A DNA stretch of 64,000 nt from Bondarzewia mesenterica (lineage: Eukaryota > Basidiomycota > Agaricomycetes > Russulales > Bondarzewiaceae), in NCBI GenBank assembly GCA_004802705.1, contig SGPL01000036.1, positions 48,978 to 112,977 of the forward strand. Reading direction: 5' to 3'. The position numbers were made by a program, and so were the translations under genes. The notes under the pieces are model-generated. The model did no database searches and was not told the DNA's origin. It saw only the letters and a list, made by a program, of their open reading frames with translations. This document shows, piece by piece, positions 10,628-22,600 of the stretch. Positions within the stretch are counted from its first letter, which is position 1, and each line of letters opens with the position of its first letter.

Positions 10628-13600
10628 ATGACTATGGCTTTCGGTAGATCATCTCCTTATCATCGATTTCTCGCTGTCACGGTCATCCTCATCTCGCGTC
10701 TCGCGACGACGGGCCTTGCCCAGTCTATTTCGACCAACACTCCGATTCCTCCTCTCCAGTGGATCAATCTCACTCCTCATCTCCAAGGTTCCTCTCCTCC
10801 TCCTCTCAAGGATGTCTCTATCGGCTATGATGACACAACCAGGACTCTCCTCATATTTGGTGGAGAATCCCAGACTGGCGTACCACAAGATGGAACCCAT
10901 CTGTGCGTTTCCGCTCAAATGCCTCCGTCTCTTTCTTCGTTTGCAAACTGCATCCCGACGTGTTGCTTCACAGTCTCAATCTCAACTCTCTTGTCTGGTC
11001 AACGCCTCAGCCTCCTTCTGGTTTTGAAGGATCGCCTGATCCGAGAAGTGCCGCCATTGGTGGTGGCGACTTCGCTGCCAGCTAGTAAGTGTATCTGTCT
11101 TCTTTTTATGGGCTCTCATTGACAATACGTGCAGCCGTAGTGGGCATGTCGTGATCGGTGGATTAGGATCGAGTGGACCTCTATCGGACGTCTGGGTGGG
11201 TTTCCTGTTTCTACACCGCGGACACCAAGCCATGAATCCAAAAGAACCGTAGTAATCGTATATCAGATGTTGTTTGATTGGCCTGGACTGGGCTTAGAGC
11301 CTCTGAGCCAATCAAACAACATCTGGCATGGTTCTGACGAATTCATGGCTTGATGTTCCCGGTCCTATTTTTCTTTTGATATCGTGCATCACCACGTCTT
11401 TGCTCAACTAAGATGCAATAGGAATACGACTACAATAACCAGTTCTGGGCTCAGGTGAATGTCACCTCCGGCGGTCCTGCCCGTTGGGGCGCTGCCGGTG
11501 GAATTGATATTCGAGTCCCTTTCGACCCATCTGGGAATCCTTCCCCAAACAATACATTCTATCTCGCGGGTGGTATCGACAGCTCTGGGCTCAATGCACT
11601 GTCGGACACTTGGAAACTCGAACTTAGCGGCACTCTGTCATCAAATTTGCGGACGTCTCTTGTCGCCAGTTGGTCGCATGAGCCGCTAGGTAATTCCCTG
11701 CCCGCGATGTCGGGCGAGGGAGGTACTGTCATCTCTCAGCAAGTCATCGCCGTGGGCGGATGCAGCAAAACAACTAATATCACGACATCTTGCGCTCAGC
11801 AAAGTTCGTATGTTCTCAATATTGCCAAGGGATCATCCGTTACCCCTGCGACCTGCGTTGCCCCGCGTGTCGGTGCGGCTGTGGCCCCAAACGAGAATGG
11901 TGCCTTGTCCAATTTCGGATCCCAAGTCTTCGTCATGCTCGGATTATTCAATACTTCTGAGTGGGATGATGGTAATGGTTTCCAGAGTGGCGAGGTGGTA
12001 CGTCAAGAGGCTATCTCCCATCTCATCGCCGAGCAACTCACCTTGACTACATGGTATTAGGACGTTTTGGATGTGAATGCGGGCTCGTGGGCTCGTGTCC
12101 TACCTGCTGGAGACCCTGGCTCCAACAACGATGTCACCTATCCCTCACCTCGTGAAGGTGCTATTGCCTTTTCTTATTCTTCTGGTCTCGTGGGGTCATC
12201 GCGTAGCGCTTCATCTGACACGCTCGTGTTTGGTGGTCGCGATGCTTCTGGAAATTATCTCAACGAACTCTGGTTGTTGCGAGCCTATAATGGATCGGTT
12301 ACATCGTCAGGCCAGAAATGGTCCGGGTTCGGGAACGGTAATTTGCAGTCGGGTGCTAGTGCCAACGGTGCTGGCGTTACTGTGAGCTACATGTCCAGCT
12401 GTGTGAGCGCCATCTCCCACCCTACTGCGTCTACTACCCGGAGCATCTCATCGTCAAGCCCCACTAACACCCACTCATCCTCACCATCATCGTCGTCCAC
12501 ATCGCCCTCATCACCGGCACTATCCCTTGCTCAGTACGATACGTCTCTATCGCATAAGTTGCTTGCCCCGCTTTCTGTAGTTCTACTTCTTCCTGCAATC
12601 ATCCTTTATCGGTGGTCGTTACCTTCGGTTATCCCCACTCAAGCATCGGACCATTCCATTTTCCTGATTTTCAGCTCTGCACTAACTGCAATTGCCGCTT
12701 ATGGTGTTGGTATCGGCGGCCTGGCTTCCTCTTTCACCTCCATTTCATCAGTAAACACGAGTAACCTCTCAAAGCGCGCTGTCTCGTCTGATAATATCTT
12801 GAAAACTGCTCATGGAAAAGCCGGACTCGCGTTATTTATCTGTCTTTACGGTTTGGTTCCTGTTCTTTTCCTCCTGCTCATTGGATGGCAGCGCTTCTTC
12901 CACTCTCCCAGCGAGGAAGACGAAGCAAATCCCGCACTCGAGCCCTTGCGCGCCAATTCCACCGATACCGCAGAAAAGCTCAACTCGTACAGGCCTCCCG
13001 GTACTCCCGGGCCACAGTCCGATGAGCGCTCGCCTCCTGCTTCTCCCCCGCCAGATGCAAGTCCCCGACGGCGACGGTTCCACTCCTGGGGCGGGCCCGG
13101 TCTCCTCCCAAACTTTCGCGGCCGCGAACCGCGTATGTCCACCGAGAGCGCGACGGAATCCGAGACCTCCGGGCCACACCGTGCATTCGAAGTGGTGAAC
13201 CGTCCTCAACGCTCTCGCCATCATAGTGCGACCGGTACTCTCACGTTATCGTCGGATGTCTCCCATAACCATCGCATGCCTGTCGCCCCACGGAGTCTGG
13301 GAGATCTCAGCTGGATTGAACGACGACGTAGTGTCAATGCCATTGTGAGTATCTGCAGTTTCTTTAGTGTCTGGTTGCATCTCAACGACGTTGTCTGCCG
13401 TTCTTGTGATTAGGGAGAGCTAGATTATGCGCTTCATCAGTCAAACGGTCGCACTGTACCACCGACCCCTGTCCCAGCAGACATGCTCAGCACGCAAGCA
13501 CTGATGACGGGAGCGCCAGCCGTACCACAACCACAACCAGTCATGCCACCCATGACAGAGATCTTCCTACACACGTTATTTCATGTCCTTGTACTAGCGC

Positions 13601-14076
13601 TATGCGTCCTGTCATTAATAGCGCTGTGGAACCGCGCGCCTAAGGCCACCTTCGGTGTCTTTTTGGCGTGGACGCTCGCCTGTTATGCCGTCATTATCAT
13701 AATGGCCTGGAAGGGCCAGCCGCGAGACTCGGCGCTTACTGTTCTTTTGGGCCGCCTTCGGGGCGACGGCCAGCTGCACAGAGCGAATACTGCGACACCT
13801 AGCCCCTCTCGCCCTCTCTCGACTGTAGGGACGGACCAGTTCCCTTTCCCCGTAGACTCGCGTGGGCCTTACCTGCAGCAGCCTCCGTTCCGGACGGCGC
13901 ACGAAGACGATTTTTACTCCAATTCGCATGGCGCCCCTTTGTCATCTGAAGACGAACCTGGATCTGATGAAGACGAGGATTTACGGCAGCGCCGCATCGA
14001 GGGAGAGATGGATCGGCGGGACGTGTCCATCGTGACGGTGCCAAAGCGCAGGCTCTGGATCACGAACCCTTCCTGA
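10628..14076 (+). CDS. Kelch-repeat protein with signal peptide and several membrane segments
   Basis: Six exons join in frame: 10628-10902, 10974-11084, 11135-11195, 11422-11997, 12061-13344 and 13414-14076, about 990 residues. After a signal peptide (ISRLATTGLAQS) comes a kelch beta-propeller whose blades show LLIFGGES, VVIGGLG, FYLAGGID, VIAVGGC, FVMLGLF and LVFGGRD with following LSDTWKLEL, LSDVWEYD and LNELWLLR strands. A Ser/Thr/Pro-rich stalk follows, then hydrophobic segments (LAPLSVVLLLPAIILY, IFLIFSSALTAIAAYGVGIGG, GLALFICLYGLVPVLFLLLIGW), a long Pro/Ser/Arg cytoplasmic part, and near the C-terminus two more (IFLHTLFHVLVLALCVLSLI, VFLAWTLACYAVIIIMAW) before an acidic tail. No catalytic residues are evident. 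It may be a surface sensor or scaffold; that role is inference. Intron 3 (11196-11421) is unusually long because it carries an inverted-repeat element. Confidence 0.75.
11223..11356. repeat. MITE-like nested inverted repeat inside a kelch-gene intron
   Basis: Two 19-base arms match perfectly as reverse complements: CAGATGTTGTTTGATTGGC at 11264-11282 and its complement at 11307-11325, with a 24-base loop. An outer pair (11223-11237 region against 11341-11356 region, core ATTCATGGCTTG) pairs with about one mismatch. The whole cruciform of about 130 bases sits within a 226-base intron while other introns of the gene are 50-75 bases. It has no coding capacity. A short non-autonomous transposon is the simplest reading. 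Confidence 0.6.
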
Positions 14077-14681
14077 TGATCTGCCATGTCTCCTTCTCTC
14101 GTCCCAAATCGTAGTCGTATTCCTGTTTATGGCCTTTTTTTTTTCCTGTGTGATTATTACTCGCACTTGATCATGTTTAACGCCACATCTATCCCATACC
14201 CTTACTTCCTCTGTCCACCGCTTTTCTTTTTCTCCGTAGTCTATATTCCGGGACAATTGGTCTTGCCACTCACTTTTTCGTTGTCTCTTCCTTTGATTAA
14301 TCCCCAACATGCATCCCATTGTCACTGTCATTCTATTCCCTATCGTTTATTGTTCTTTCATTAGACACTTAAGCTTTTTGCGGACATTTCGATCTATATG
14401 CCGCTGTATTTTTTTTCGTGATGGATGCAATAATATTGGAGAAAGCCGTACTGTGTCAACTGTAACACCATGAGCAACTGGATGGATGGGTGAATGAAAG
14501 TCCTATGCGATGAGTATGATCAAAAAAGAAATAAGGGGGAACATAATGGAACCAACAAACAACAAGAGCATGGGATAAAGAGAGTGGGAGAGGTATCAAA
14601 TGCGAAGAGAGAAGTGACTAAGGCTGGCCTTCGACAGCGACATCATGCCTCCACTTATCGACGCGTCCATATTTGGCATGA
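14077..14681. other. Convergent 3' region between kelch gene and low-complexity gene
   Basis: Stops of the plus-strand kelch gene and the minus-strand low-complexity gene face each other here. The sequence is T-rich on the kelch side (14130-14400) and A-rich toward 14500-14600, as expected for 3' untranslated regions. A 92-codon plus frame (14086-14364) is Pro/Leu/Phe rich and without motif. No gene is supported. Confidence 0.6.
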
Positions 14682-17600
14682 TCAGGCATTGGTGGCGGAC
14701 GTAGGGACCATGGGCGCCACCATGGGCATCATCACAGGCTGCATCATAGGCGGACCGAAGAAACCAGAACCCATGAGAGAAGGGTTGGAGAACATCATGC
14801 CGGTGTGCATCTGCTGCATCATCATCTGCTGCTGCTGCTGTTGCTGTTGTTGGAGCATCATATGGTACTGCGTCCGGCGTTGTTGCTCTGGACGCAGGCC
14901 GAGCGGCATGTCGTCCTCGTCCTCATCTCCGCCGCTGGACGGCGGAAGCATCGACGAGAATCTTGACGCGCGCAGGCCGAGCGGCTGATCATCCTCATCG
15001 TCATCCACCGCGGCCGCAGGCTCCTTACCCTTCCTAGCCCCAGAGCCTGACGGCGACAAGATGGCGTCAAAGTCCATGTTGAGCTTTGTCTTCTCAAGCA
15101 GAGTCGACAGTGGCTTTTCCTCGTCCGAATCGTCCGCGGCGGCAGAAGCGGAGACGAGGCGCGTGGCCCGCTGCATGGCGCGGTCTATGGTGGCGACCAG
15201 CGGGAGATCCTCTTCGCTGTCCGATCCCGCGCCTTGCGCCGCTGAGGGACGACCACGAGCGCGATTGGGGTATCGTGGCCCAACACCGACAGTTCTCACC
15301 GGCCCACCATTCTCATTCTCATCGTCGGAGGCATACCAGTGCTCAGCATCTGCATGCGCCTTCTGCACAGGACCGGCCGCGTCGCTGTCCTCGCTCTCAC
15401 TTTCCGTGTCATCGTCGTTCGGTGGTGGAGGCGGACCTCGGGTAATACCCTTCGGGATATCAGGCAGCACTGGTGGCTCTGCGGACACTCTAGGTTCAGC
15501 GGCATCAGTGGGAGGTGTTGGAGATTCGTCCTGAGGCTCTGCCTTCTCCTTGCCTTTGCCCTTCTTCTTCTTCTTACCCTTATTATTAGACTTCTTATCC
15601 AATTCCGCGGCCTCAGTTCTCTTCCGGTCTTCTTCCTCCTGAGCTTCTATTTCCTTCAACTTCGCCATCTCGCGCTCCCACAGAGTATCCACGCCAAACA
15701 CTGACCGACTGTGCGATACGCCAGGAGCAGCACTGAGGTGAGCTCCCGCAGGTGTAGTGTTGTCATCGAAGCTGAGGAGAGGCTTAGGTCCGATGGAGTG
15801 CCTTCTTCCCAGAGGCTGAGGATCGTTCGGACTAAGAGGTGCCAAGTTGGTTGATACAGTCCGTTGCAAAGAAGCGGGGTCTATGAGGGTGCTCTGACGA
15901 CGAATTTGCCCGCGAGCCATCATGGACGGACGATCGTCGCCCGTAAAGACACTGAAATTGCGACGATGAGAAACAGGACCTGTAAGGATTCGGTGAGACG
16001 ATAGCTCCTACCGTTGCTTTCCGCGCATTTTCGCCTTGCGCATTTCTATGTCGTCAATGAGACTTTTTCCGTACAACTTGCCCACGGGCCGGCCGTGTGC
16101 TACCGGCTCATCGACGACGACAGTAACGGGCCTGACAGGCTCTTCCTCTTCTTCTTGGGGTATTTCATCAACGATTTGCTCTCCTTCCTCTGTCGCCCGT
16201 TTCAGTCTGGCATCAAAATCGGAATAAGCGACGTCCCGCTGTCCTCCAACCATGAGAGAGTTACGGAACGTCAACTGCGAGAGCGAAAGGTCGGCACGCG
16301 GGTTGGGGGTGAATGAGTTGGAGGCGATGGGAACTGCGGACGCGGGAGGACGGATATCGGTGAGAAGTGTTTGTGACGCCCGTCGGGACGTTCGGGCACC
16401 AGGAGGAAGAGGAGTACCATCCGTGGAAAGCTCGAAGCCTTCCCTCAACTTGGGAGGTTCCGGCCCAGTCATGATACCCTGAAGAGGGCTCGGCATGACA
16501 AGCACCTTCGGTCTCATCAGCTCGAGCGTTGAATAAGGCCTATTCTTCGAGTACTGCAATGGCTGTCCACTCATGACAGAGACGGCATCATTGTCGGGAA
16601 GCATCCGCGAACCGAAAGATATGTTCGACGTCGTACGCGCGTGGGCAGCCGCTTTGGGATCAAACCGAGACGGACGAGAGGGAGGATCAAGAGCGAACGG
16701 GTTGTCTTCTGCTAGCATATTTCGCGACCCCATAGAGCCGACAGTCCCGACGGACATTTTGCGCTCACGCGCCGCCTTTGGGTCAAACCGAGAAGTCTGG
16801 CCAGGAGAAGGAGGCCGGAAAGCGAACGAATTCTCCTCCTGCTCGTCATTTAGTAAACCTCGGGAGCCAAAGCTCGCGGTAGATTGTCTCCGTTTGTGAG
16901 CTTCGGAATTCGGGTCGAATGGAGAGCCGGCGTCATTGGTGGGAGATGGAGAACGAACGGAAGTAGTTGGGAAAGGTACGGCGTGGAGAGGGGCGGTGGT
17001 AGGAATGGATTCAATGAGAAGATGAGCAGAGGAGGGACGCTTCGACATAGCCGGTCTTGTCGGAGTCAGCTCACCAGCTAATTCCAGGGCTGACCCGAGT
17101 GACCGCCGCCGCTCAACGGGACCAGGTGTTGGTGGTGAGTCCAAGAACGCGCCTCCCAGGCCGAAGCTGTCCGCAGCGCTCAAGCTCACAGCGCGAGATG
17201 TACGGGGACCACTTTGATGAAAATCAGAATAAGGATTGGGAAGGTCCCTGAGTCGTTCCTTGTCCTTCTTCTTGTCCTTCTTGCCTGTCTTTTCCTTGGG
17301 CATGAACGAGTCTAGTCCCCACGACGCAAGATCGACTTCTAACTCTTTCTCCTCTTCTTCAAGATCATCACTCGCTGGTCCATCAGTAGCAAAAGGGTTC
17401 CTGAGAGCGTCTATTGAACTTCTGGCACGCCCATGGCTCATAGCCGACTCTCGTCCGCCGAGCTCGCTGGGCAGATTAACACCAAGATAGTCTGCGCTCT
17501 TGCGAGACGCTTGAGGTGGACGAGGCGCACGGCGCATGTGAGCGAATATGGCGCTGTCATGAGCAGAGCGAAATGGGGCATTCGGATTCGCTGGGTCGTT

Positions 17601-17718
17601 GTCGTATTCTGAGCCGCGAGCACGAATGGTTCCGTCAGTGAGACGCGATATTAAACGTGAGATACAAACCTATGAGAGCTGCTGCAAGCTGAAGGCGCGA
17701 GAATGCAGCCTTGGACAT
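14682..17718 (-). CDS. Large low-complexity Ser/Pro/Asp-rich protein of unknown function
   Basis: Three exons, 17670-17718, 16012-17608 and 14682-15951, join in frame to about 970 residues. The start (MSKAAFSRLQLAAALIG) is followed by DNDPANPNAPFRSAHDS. I recognise no catalytic domain. Residues roughly 200-300 contain a repeated unit: SFGSRGLLND ... SRFDPKAARERKMS, then SMGSRNMLAED ... SRFDPKAAAHARTTS, then SFGSRMLPDND, about 40 residues apart. Near residue 490 is a KLYGKSLIDDIEMRKAKM helix. Acidic/Lys-rich coiled stretches (MAKLKEIEAQEEEDRKRTEA, KKKKKGKGKEKAE) follow, then repeated DDDQPLGLRASRFSSML / DDMPLGLRPEQ units, and a poly-Gln/Met tail. Probably disordered, perhaps a signalling scaffold; that is a guess. 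Gene structure is well supported by the long uninterrupted frames. Confidence 0.7.
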
Positions 17719-18039
17719 AGCGGCTCTCGAGAGGATATGTTAGATGGAATTGAGTGGATGAAGGAACCTGAAGGAGAGCAAGGGCAGTCAAAGCCGCTGG
17801 TCTTTGCCTCACGTGTAACCACGTGGGCATATGTTTTGAAACCCTATCTGATAGCTTGAGCGGAAGCTGATCTCAGGATCACAAATTGGATCTCTCAAGC
17901 CCCATATGCTGACAACATCGCGGCGGACATGGCCCACAACACGTCCGCCGCCTTCACGTTATTTATGCCAATATTCTCTCACACCAACGTTATCATTCGT
18001 CCTTAAGTTCTCCTTTGCACGTCTCTCTCACTATCCACC
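17719..18039. other. Divergent promoter interval
   Basis: Shared upstream region of the low-complexity gene (minus) and the aldo/keto reductase gene (plus). Besides the paired E-boxes it contains a pyrimidine-rich tract just before the reductase ATG (18000-18037). No coding frame is supported. Confidence 0.55.
17810..17825. promoter_or_regulatory. Paired CACGTG E-boxes, 10 bp apart
   Basis: Two identical CACGTG palindromes begin at 17810 and 17820, one helical turn apart, in the 320-base interval between the low-complexity gene (start 17718, minus) and the aldo/keto reductase gene (start 18040, plus). CACGTG is bound by bHLH factors such as Cbf1-type proteins. The same-face spacing suggests cooperative binding, but the target gene is not clear. 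Confidence 0.4.
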
Positions 18040-19391
18040 ATGACTCTCACTCTGCAGTCCACCATTCGCCTTTCGTCCGGTGAGCGCAAGGTGTATTCGA
18101 ATTTACCTTATATCTCTGACCCTTACAACAGGGCGTACCATTCCAGTACTTGGATTGGGCGTTTACAGGAACGATAAATGCAAGCCGGCATGCCTTGCGG
18201 CTCTTGCCCATGGATACAGGTTTATTCATCACAGCCATTTGCTATGAATCATGGACTCACGCAGTAAATCTCCGATGATGCAGACACATCGACTCGGCTA
18301 GAATGTACAAGAATGAAAAGCAGGTCGGCGAAGCCGTCAGGGAGAGCGGCGTCCCACGCGAGGATATTTTCATCAGTCCGTCCATTTGTTGCCAGAATTT
18401 ATGAATGTTTGTCTGATGCTGTACGAACCCTGCAGCGTCCAAGATCTATCAAATGGATGGGGGCTACGAGGGTGCTCTCGCCCAGGTGAACGATTCCTTG
18501 AAAGTCTTCGGTTTTGGTATGTGAGACGAGCCAATCGGTCGACGACTCTGTTTAATCAAGACTTTCAAAAACAGACTACATCGATCTGTACCTCATTCAC
18601 AGCCCCCTGCCTGGCAGAGAAAAACGTCTCGAAACCTGGAGAGCCCTTCTCGACGCGAAAAAGGCCGGTAAGCTCAGGAGCATCGGCGTATCGAATTAGT
18701 CAGTATAATCCATCGTTCCGTACCTCAGAGTCTAAATTCATGAAACAATTGTTCAGTGGCCCGAAACACATCGAAGAGATCCGCGCAGCTGGCTTCGAAC
18801 TTCCCTCAGTCAACCAAGTCGAGGTAAGGACACTTCGCGCAAAACAATTTATTCTCCACTAGCCAATTGAGTGCCTTCTTTCAAGCTCCATCCGCTCTGC
18901 CAACAGAAAGACATCGTCGAGTGTTGTAACAAATACAGCATCCTCGTCGAAGCGTACGCCCCCCTCATCAGGGGCGACTTCAGCGATATCGCCCTACAGG
19001 CTATATCCAAGAAGGTAAACAAAGCGCTGGGTCATGGAATCCTGCCGCGCTTCTTTTTTCTTTGACTCTGGAAGCTGATACCATTTCGCTCTGCCCAGCA
19101 TCACAAAAACCCGGCCCAGATTCTCGTTCGCTGGTCACTCCAGCGCGGGTAAGACGATATCTCTCGTATCCTGCCGCTTCTGTTGTCTGTTGTCTGACGG
19201 CCATGACGGGCACCGTCATATTATCATCCCACAGCTTCGTCCCACTGCCCAAGTCGGAGAAACCAGAGCGTGTGCGGTCCAATGCAGATTTGTTCGACTT
19301 CGAGCTCTCAAAGGAGGATATGGACAGGCTGGACGGTCTTGACCGCGGGAAAGACGGCTCCGTCACATGGAATCCCGTCGATGCCGACTGA
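18040..19391 (+). CDS. Aldo/keto reductase (AKR family), NADPH-dependent
   Basis: Soluble oxidoreductase that reduces carbonyl groups with NADPH; substrate unknown. At least eight exons join in frame to about 280 residues. The start [18 protein letters not shown] leads into the barrel: [11 protein letters not shown], then [15 protein letters not shown] with the catalytic Asp and Tyr, EDIFIT-SK with the catalytic Lys, [11 protein letters not shown] with the catalytic His, IGVSNY, NQVELHPLCQQ, VEAYAPL, and the cofactor-binding end [20 protein letters not shown]. All family landmarks are in the expected order, so the gene looks intact. One intron after VNQVE is removed so that ELHPL is restored. 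The C-terminus ends WNPVDAD. It shares the 5' region with a divergent gene. Confidence 0.9.
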
Positions 19392-19612
19392 ATACGCAAA
19401 ACTTATGACCGGTCGAATTCACACATAGGAGCCTATTATTATGCGAGGGTTTCTAAACATGTCGCGGAACGTATCAAATGATGTCTGTTCATTGGAAGCA
19501 AGAATAACTTGTCCACCCCCGCATTGTCGATTTGAGACTGTGACCGGTATTCCATTCCTGTCAAATACGAAGAAAAATAATTATACATCATTTACCCTAC
19601 TCACTCGCAATA

Positions 19613-22600
19613 CTACAGCTCGTCGTGAACAACAGCATTGCCGTCCTCGTCAATTTCCTCCATTTCAATCTGGATCTGGTCCTTCAAGTGATCCGGGACG
19701 ATCACGCGCGCGGGCCCATCATCGTCCTCAGGGAGATCGGGCATGACGGGGAACTCCGGTTTGGGCTCATACTCGCTCTCGTCGAGCAACTCGGGGTCAA
19801 CGGGTGGCGCGGGCTTCACGGTCGTGTCCGTCGGCGCCGTTTCCGAGACGCCAAGGGAGCGGCGGAGGACGCGGTCAACACGAACCAGGAACCTGCATTG
19901 AGGAAGAACAAATGAAGTAGTCAATGACTGTCCGCCGATGCAAGATGAATGTGCTCACTCATCAGAATCCGTCACGTCGAAACCAGAGCGCACGAGCGCG
20001 CCGTCGATGAGGATGGCCGACACCTCCCTCAGCTCGTCTTCGGTCTCGATGTCCCGCTCCTCTTCCTCAGACGGGAGCTGCTCCACGCGGCGGAGAAGAC
20101 CCTCAATCAACGGCGAACGTGGGTTGATTTCCAGGACTTTCTGGCGTTTCGCAAAGTCGTGCATGGCAGAGTTGGCTTGACGGTTGTTAGACCCGCCTGC
20201 GAAAAGGGATCAATCAATGCTTACTCTCGCTGATCAATAGCATCGCTACATACTCATCATTCTTTGCACATTGGCAGTGTATCCGCCAACGTCTGCTACA
20301 ATGGCACATGGACTTGAAACAAGCCTGTCCGAGACGACAACTGCCCGAACGATCAGTCCCGAGTGCATCAAAGGCTCGACTAAACGGCGGCTTACCATCG
20401 CGAACCACATCTTTTGTTTGATCCTTGAGCCATTTCAGCAAAGGAGTAAACTTCACGTTCAAAGCCTTCTGTTTGGCCTTTTCTTCTTCTGGGTCAAGAT
20501 CTTTCCATGCGAATCAGTGAATTGTCCTGGCACAACTCGACTCAACACACCTTCGTCACCGAATTTCAAACCAGCTTTCGCTACGTCTTGGAACGGAACA
20601 CCTCTACACGCATCGCAATCAGCAACCCGTTCACAAGAGATGCCGAGTTGGGGGGTTATACTCACTTCCATTTGCGGATGTTCTGGAAAAGGACCTCATC
20701 TAAAGGATCCGTCAAGAGAAAGACCTCATATCCACGAGCGTGTAATTTCTCGACGAAAACACTCTTCATGAGCGAAGTAACTGACTTGCCCATGTCCGAG
20801 ACATAAAAGATCTAGGAATGGATCAGAGTCCAGTTTAACTTCATATTAAAGTTCCGGACAAACCTGCTTCTGGCCTTGTTTCTTATTCTCCAAGTACTGC
20901 AAACGTCGTGTGAGTATATACCACAATTAAGCGAGGTAAAGGGGAGCCTACTTCATCCAGAGACGTGCTGTTGCGCTGGTTGGTCGCGAAACGAGTCAAG
21001 GGTACCAGCTTTTCGCGATTCTTCAGGTCCTCGACAGATCCAAGTTTAAACACGTTTCCATACACTTTCAGGATCTCGGCAAACTTCGTGGGATCCTCAT
21101 CAGCAATGCGCGTGAATATCTGAATCAGACGCCTGATGATGAGCTGCTTGAGCTGCTTCAGGAACGCAGTATTTTGCAGGGTTTCTCGGGACACGTTCAA
21201 TGGAAGGTCCTCGGCTGATTCGCACAGTCAACTCAACGTTACAGCGATCAACGACGATAATGAGGACTCACCGTCGACGACAACCTTCACCCAGCCTAGC
21301 CCATTTCGGCAGCCCGTCCTCTCCGAGGCTCGGACGTGATAAATACGCGTTTGACCATCAATCGAACATCCTTGCCGCTGCTCTGAAGCGGCTGCTGCCA
21401 ATAAGAGTCATCCCTGCTCAGAGAAAATTACCGATGAGAAGGGAGTTGAGTCAGTCCAGGGCATAATGGGCACGCACAATTTCGAGGGAACGAAGACAAT
21501 GGCACGGAATGAAACGCCTGCGCCTGTGTCACCAGAGAAATGATGCCAAGCGAGCGGCCTGTTAAAGTCTTTGAACGTCGCCTGGTAGAACAATTCGTAT
21601 TCAACATCCTCGATTTCCTTGGGATCTCTAATAAGAACATCCCAATTGTGAGAACCGAAGTCAAGGGAGTAAATTACAGTACTTGCCTCATCCAAAGGGG
21701 AGGTTGGGCATTCAGGTGGACCCACTCGTCGACGACGATCGTCTTCGTCTCCGGTGTTTTCTTTTTGATCTCCTCATCAACTTCCTCAATCGTGGCCTCA
21801 TCGTCATCGTCCTCGGATTTCTCAGCTTCGGGAGAAGGTGTGGGCTCAGTAGCTTCTTCCTCTTCCACCGGAACCTGCCTCTCTTCTTGAGTAAAGATAT
21901 AGATAGGGAAAGTTGAAGAGAATGTCGAGTGTTTGTGACTGGGAGGCACGGATATTAGAAACGTCAGTGAAGGAGGGCAGTTGGAAGTACGCACACCAAA
22001 GTGATGATGTTCCTGTTCTCAAGGTATTCAAGCGCATCCGGCTTCAGAATGAGTGTGATTTCCGTTCCACGTTCCATGGTCCTCCCACGAGGATCAGGGT
22101 ATACCGAGAAGTCGCTGTCATCAGCCGAAGATGCAAAGACATATTGGGCGGGCTCTAGGTTATTCGCGGACTTCGCTGCAACAGACGAAACGTAGACTTT
22201 GTCCGCGACCAAGAAACTACAATGCTCGGTGAGATATTCCATTCCATATTAAGCAAAATTAAATAGCAGACCTGCTGTAGAACCCAACACCGAATGCTCC
22301 GATCAAGTGACCGCTGCCCGTCGTATCCTGGCTATCTTCCGCCCTTGCCAAAAACTCGGACGTGCCAGACTTGGCAAGTGTACCCTGTTGCGATAATAGA
22401 ACATCAGTTCAGTAAGTTGAGTCCCCAAGTAGAACGCATTGATAGCAAAAGGACGTACGAGGTTTTTGGTCAACTCATCAGGCGTCATTCCAATACCGGT
22501 ATCTAAATTGCAATTGAGATACAAGCCCCACGTTCAAACAAAAGAACATCGGACGTACCAGTAATTATCATCCGCCCACCGGAGCCATCCTCATCCCGGA

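Noticed and set aside
14494..14988. 164-codon plus-strand frame with a Cys run
   Set aside because: The Cys run is the antisense reading of the poly-Gln tract of the real minus-strand gene.
15061..15704. Ser-rich and Arg-rich plus-strand frames
   Set aside because: Shadows of the low-complexity minus-strand gene; repeats such as Asp/Glu and Gln codons open all frames.
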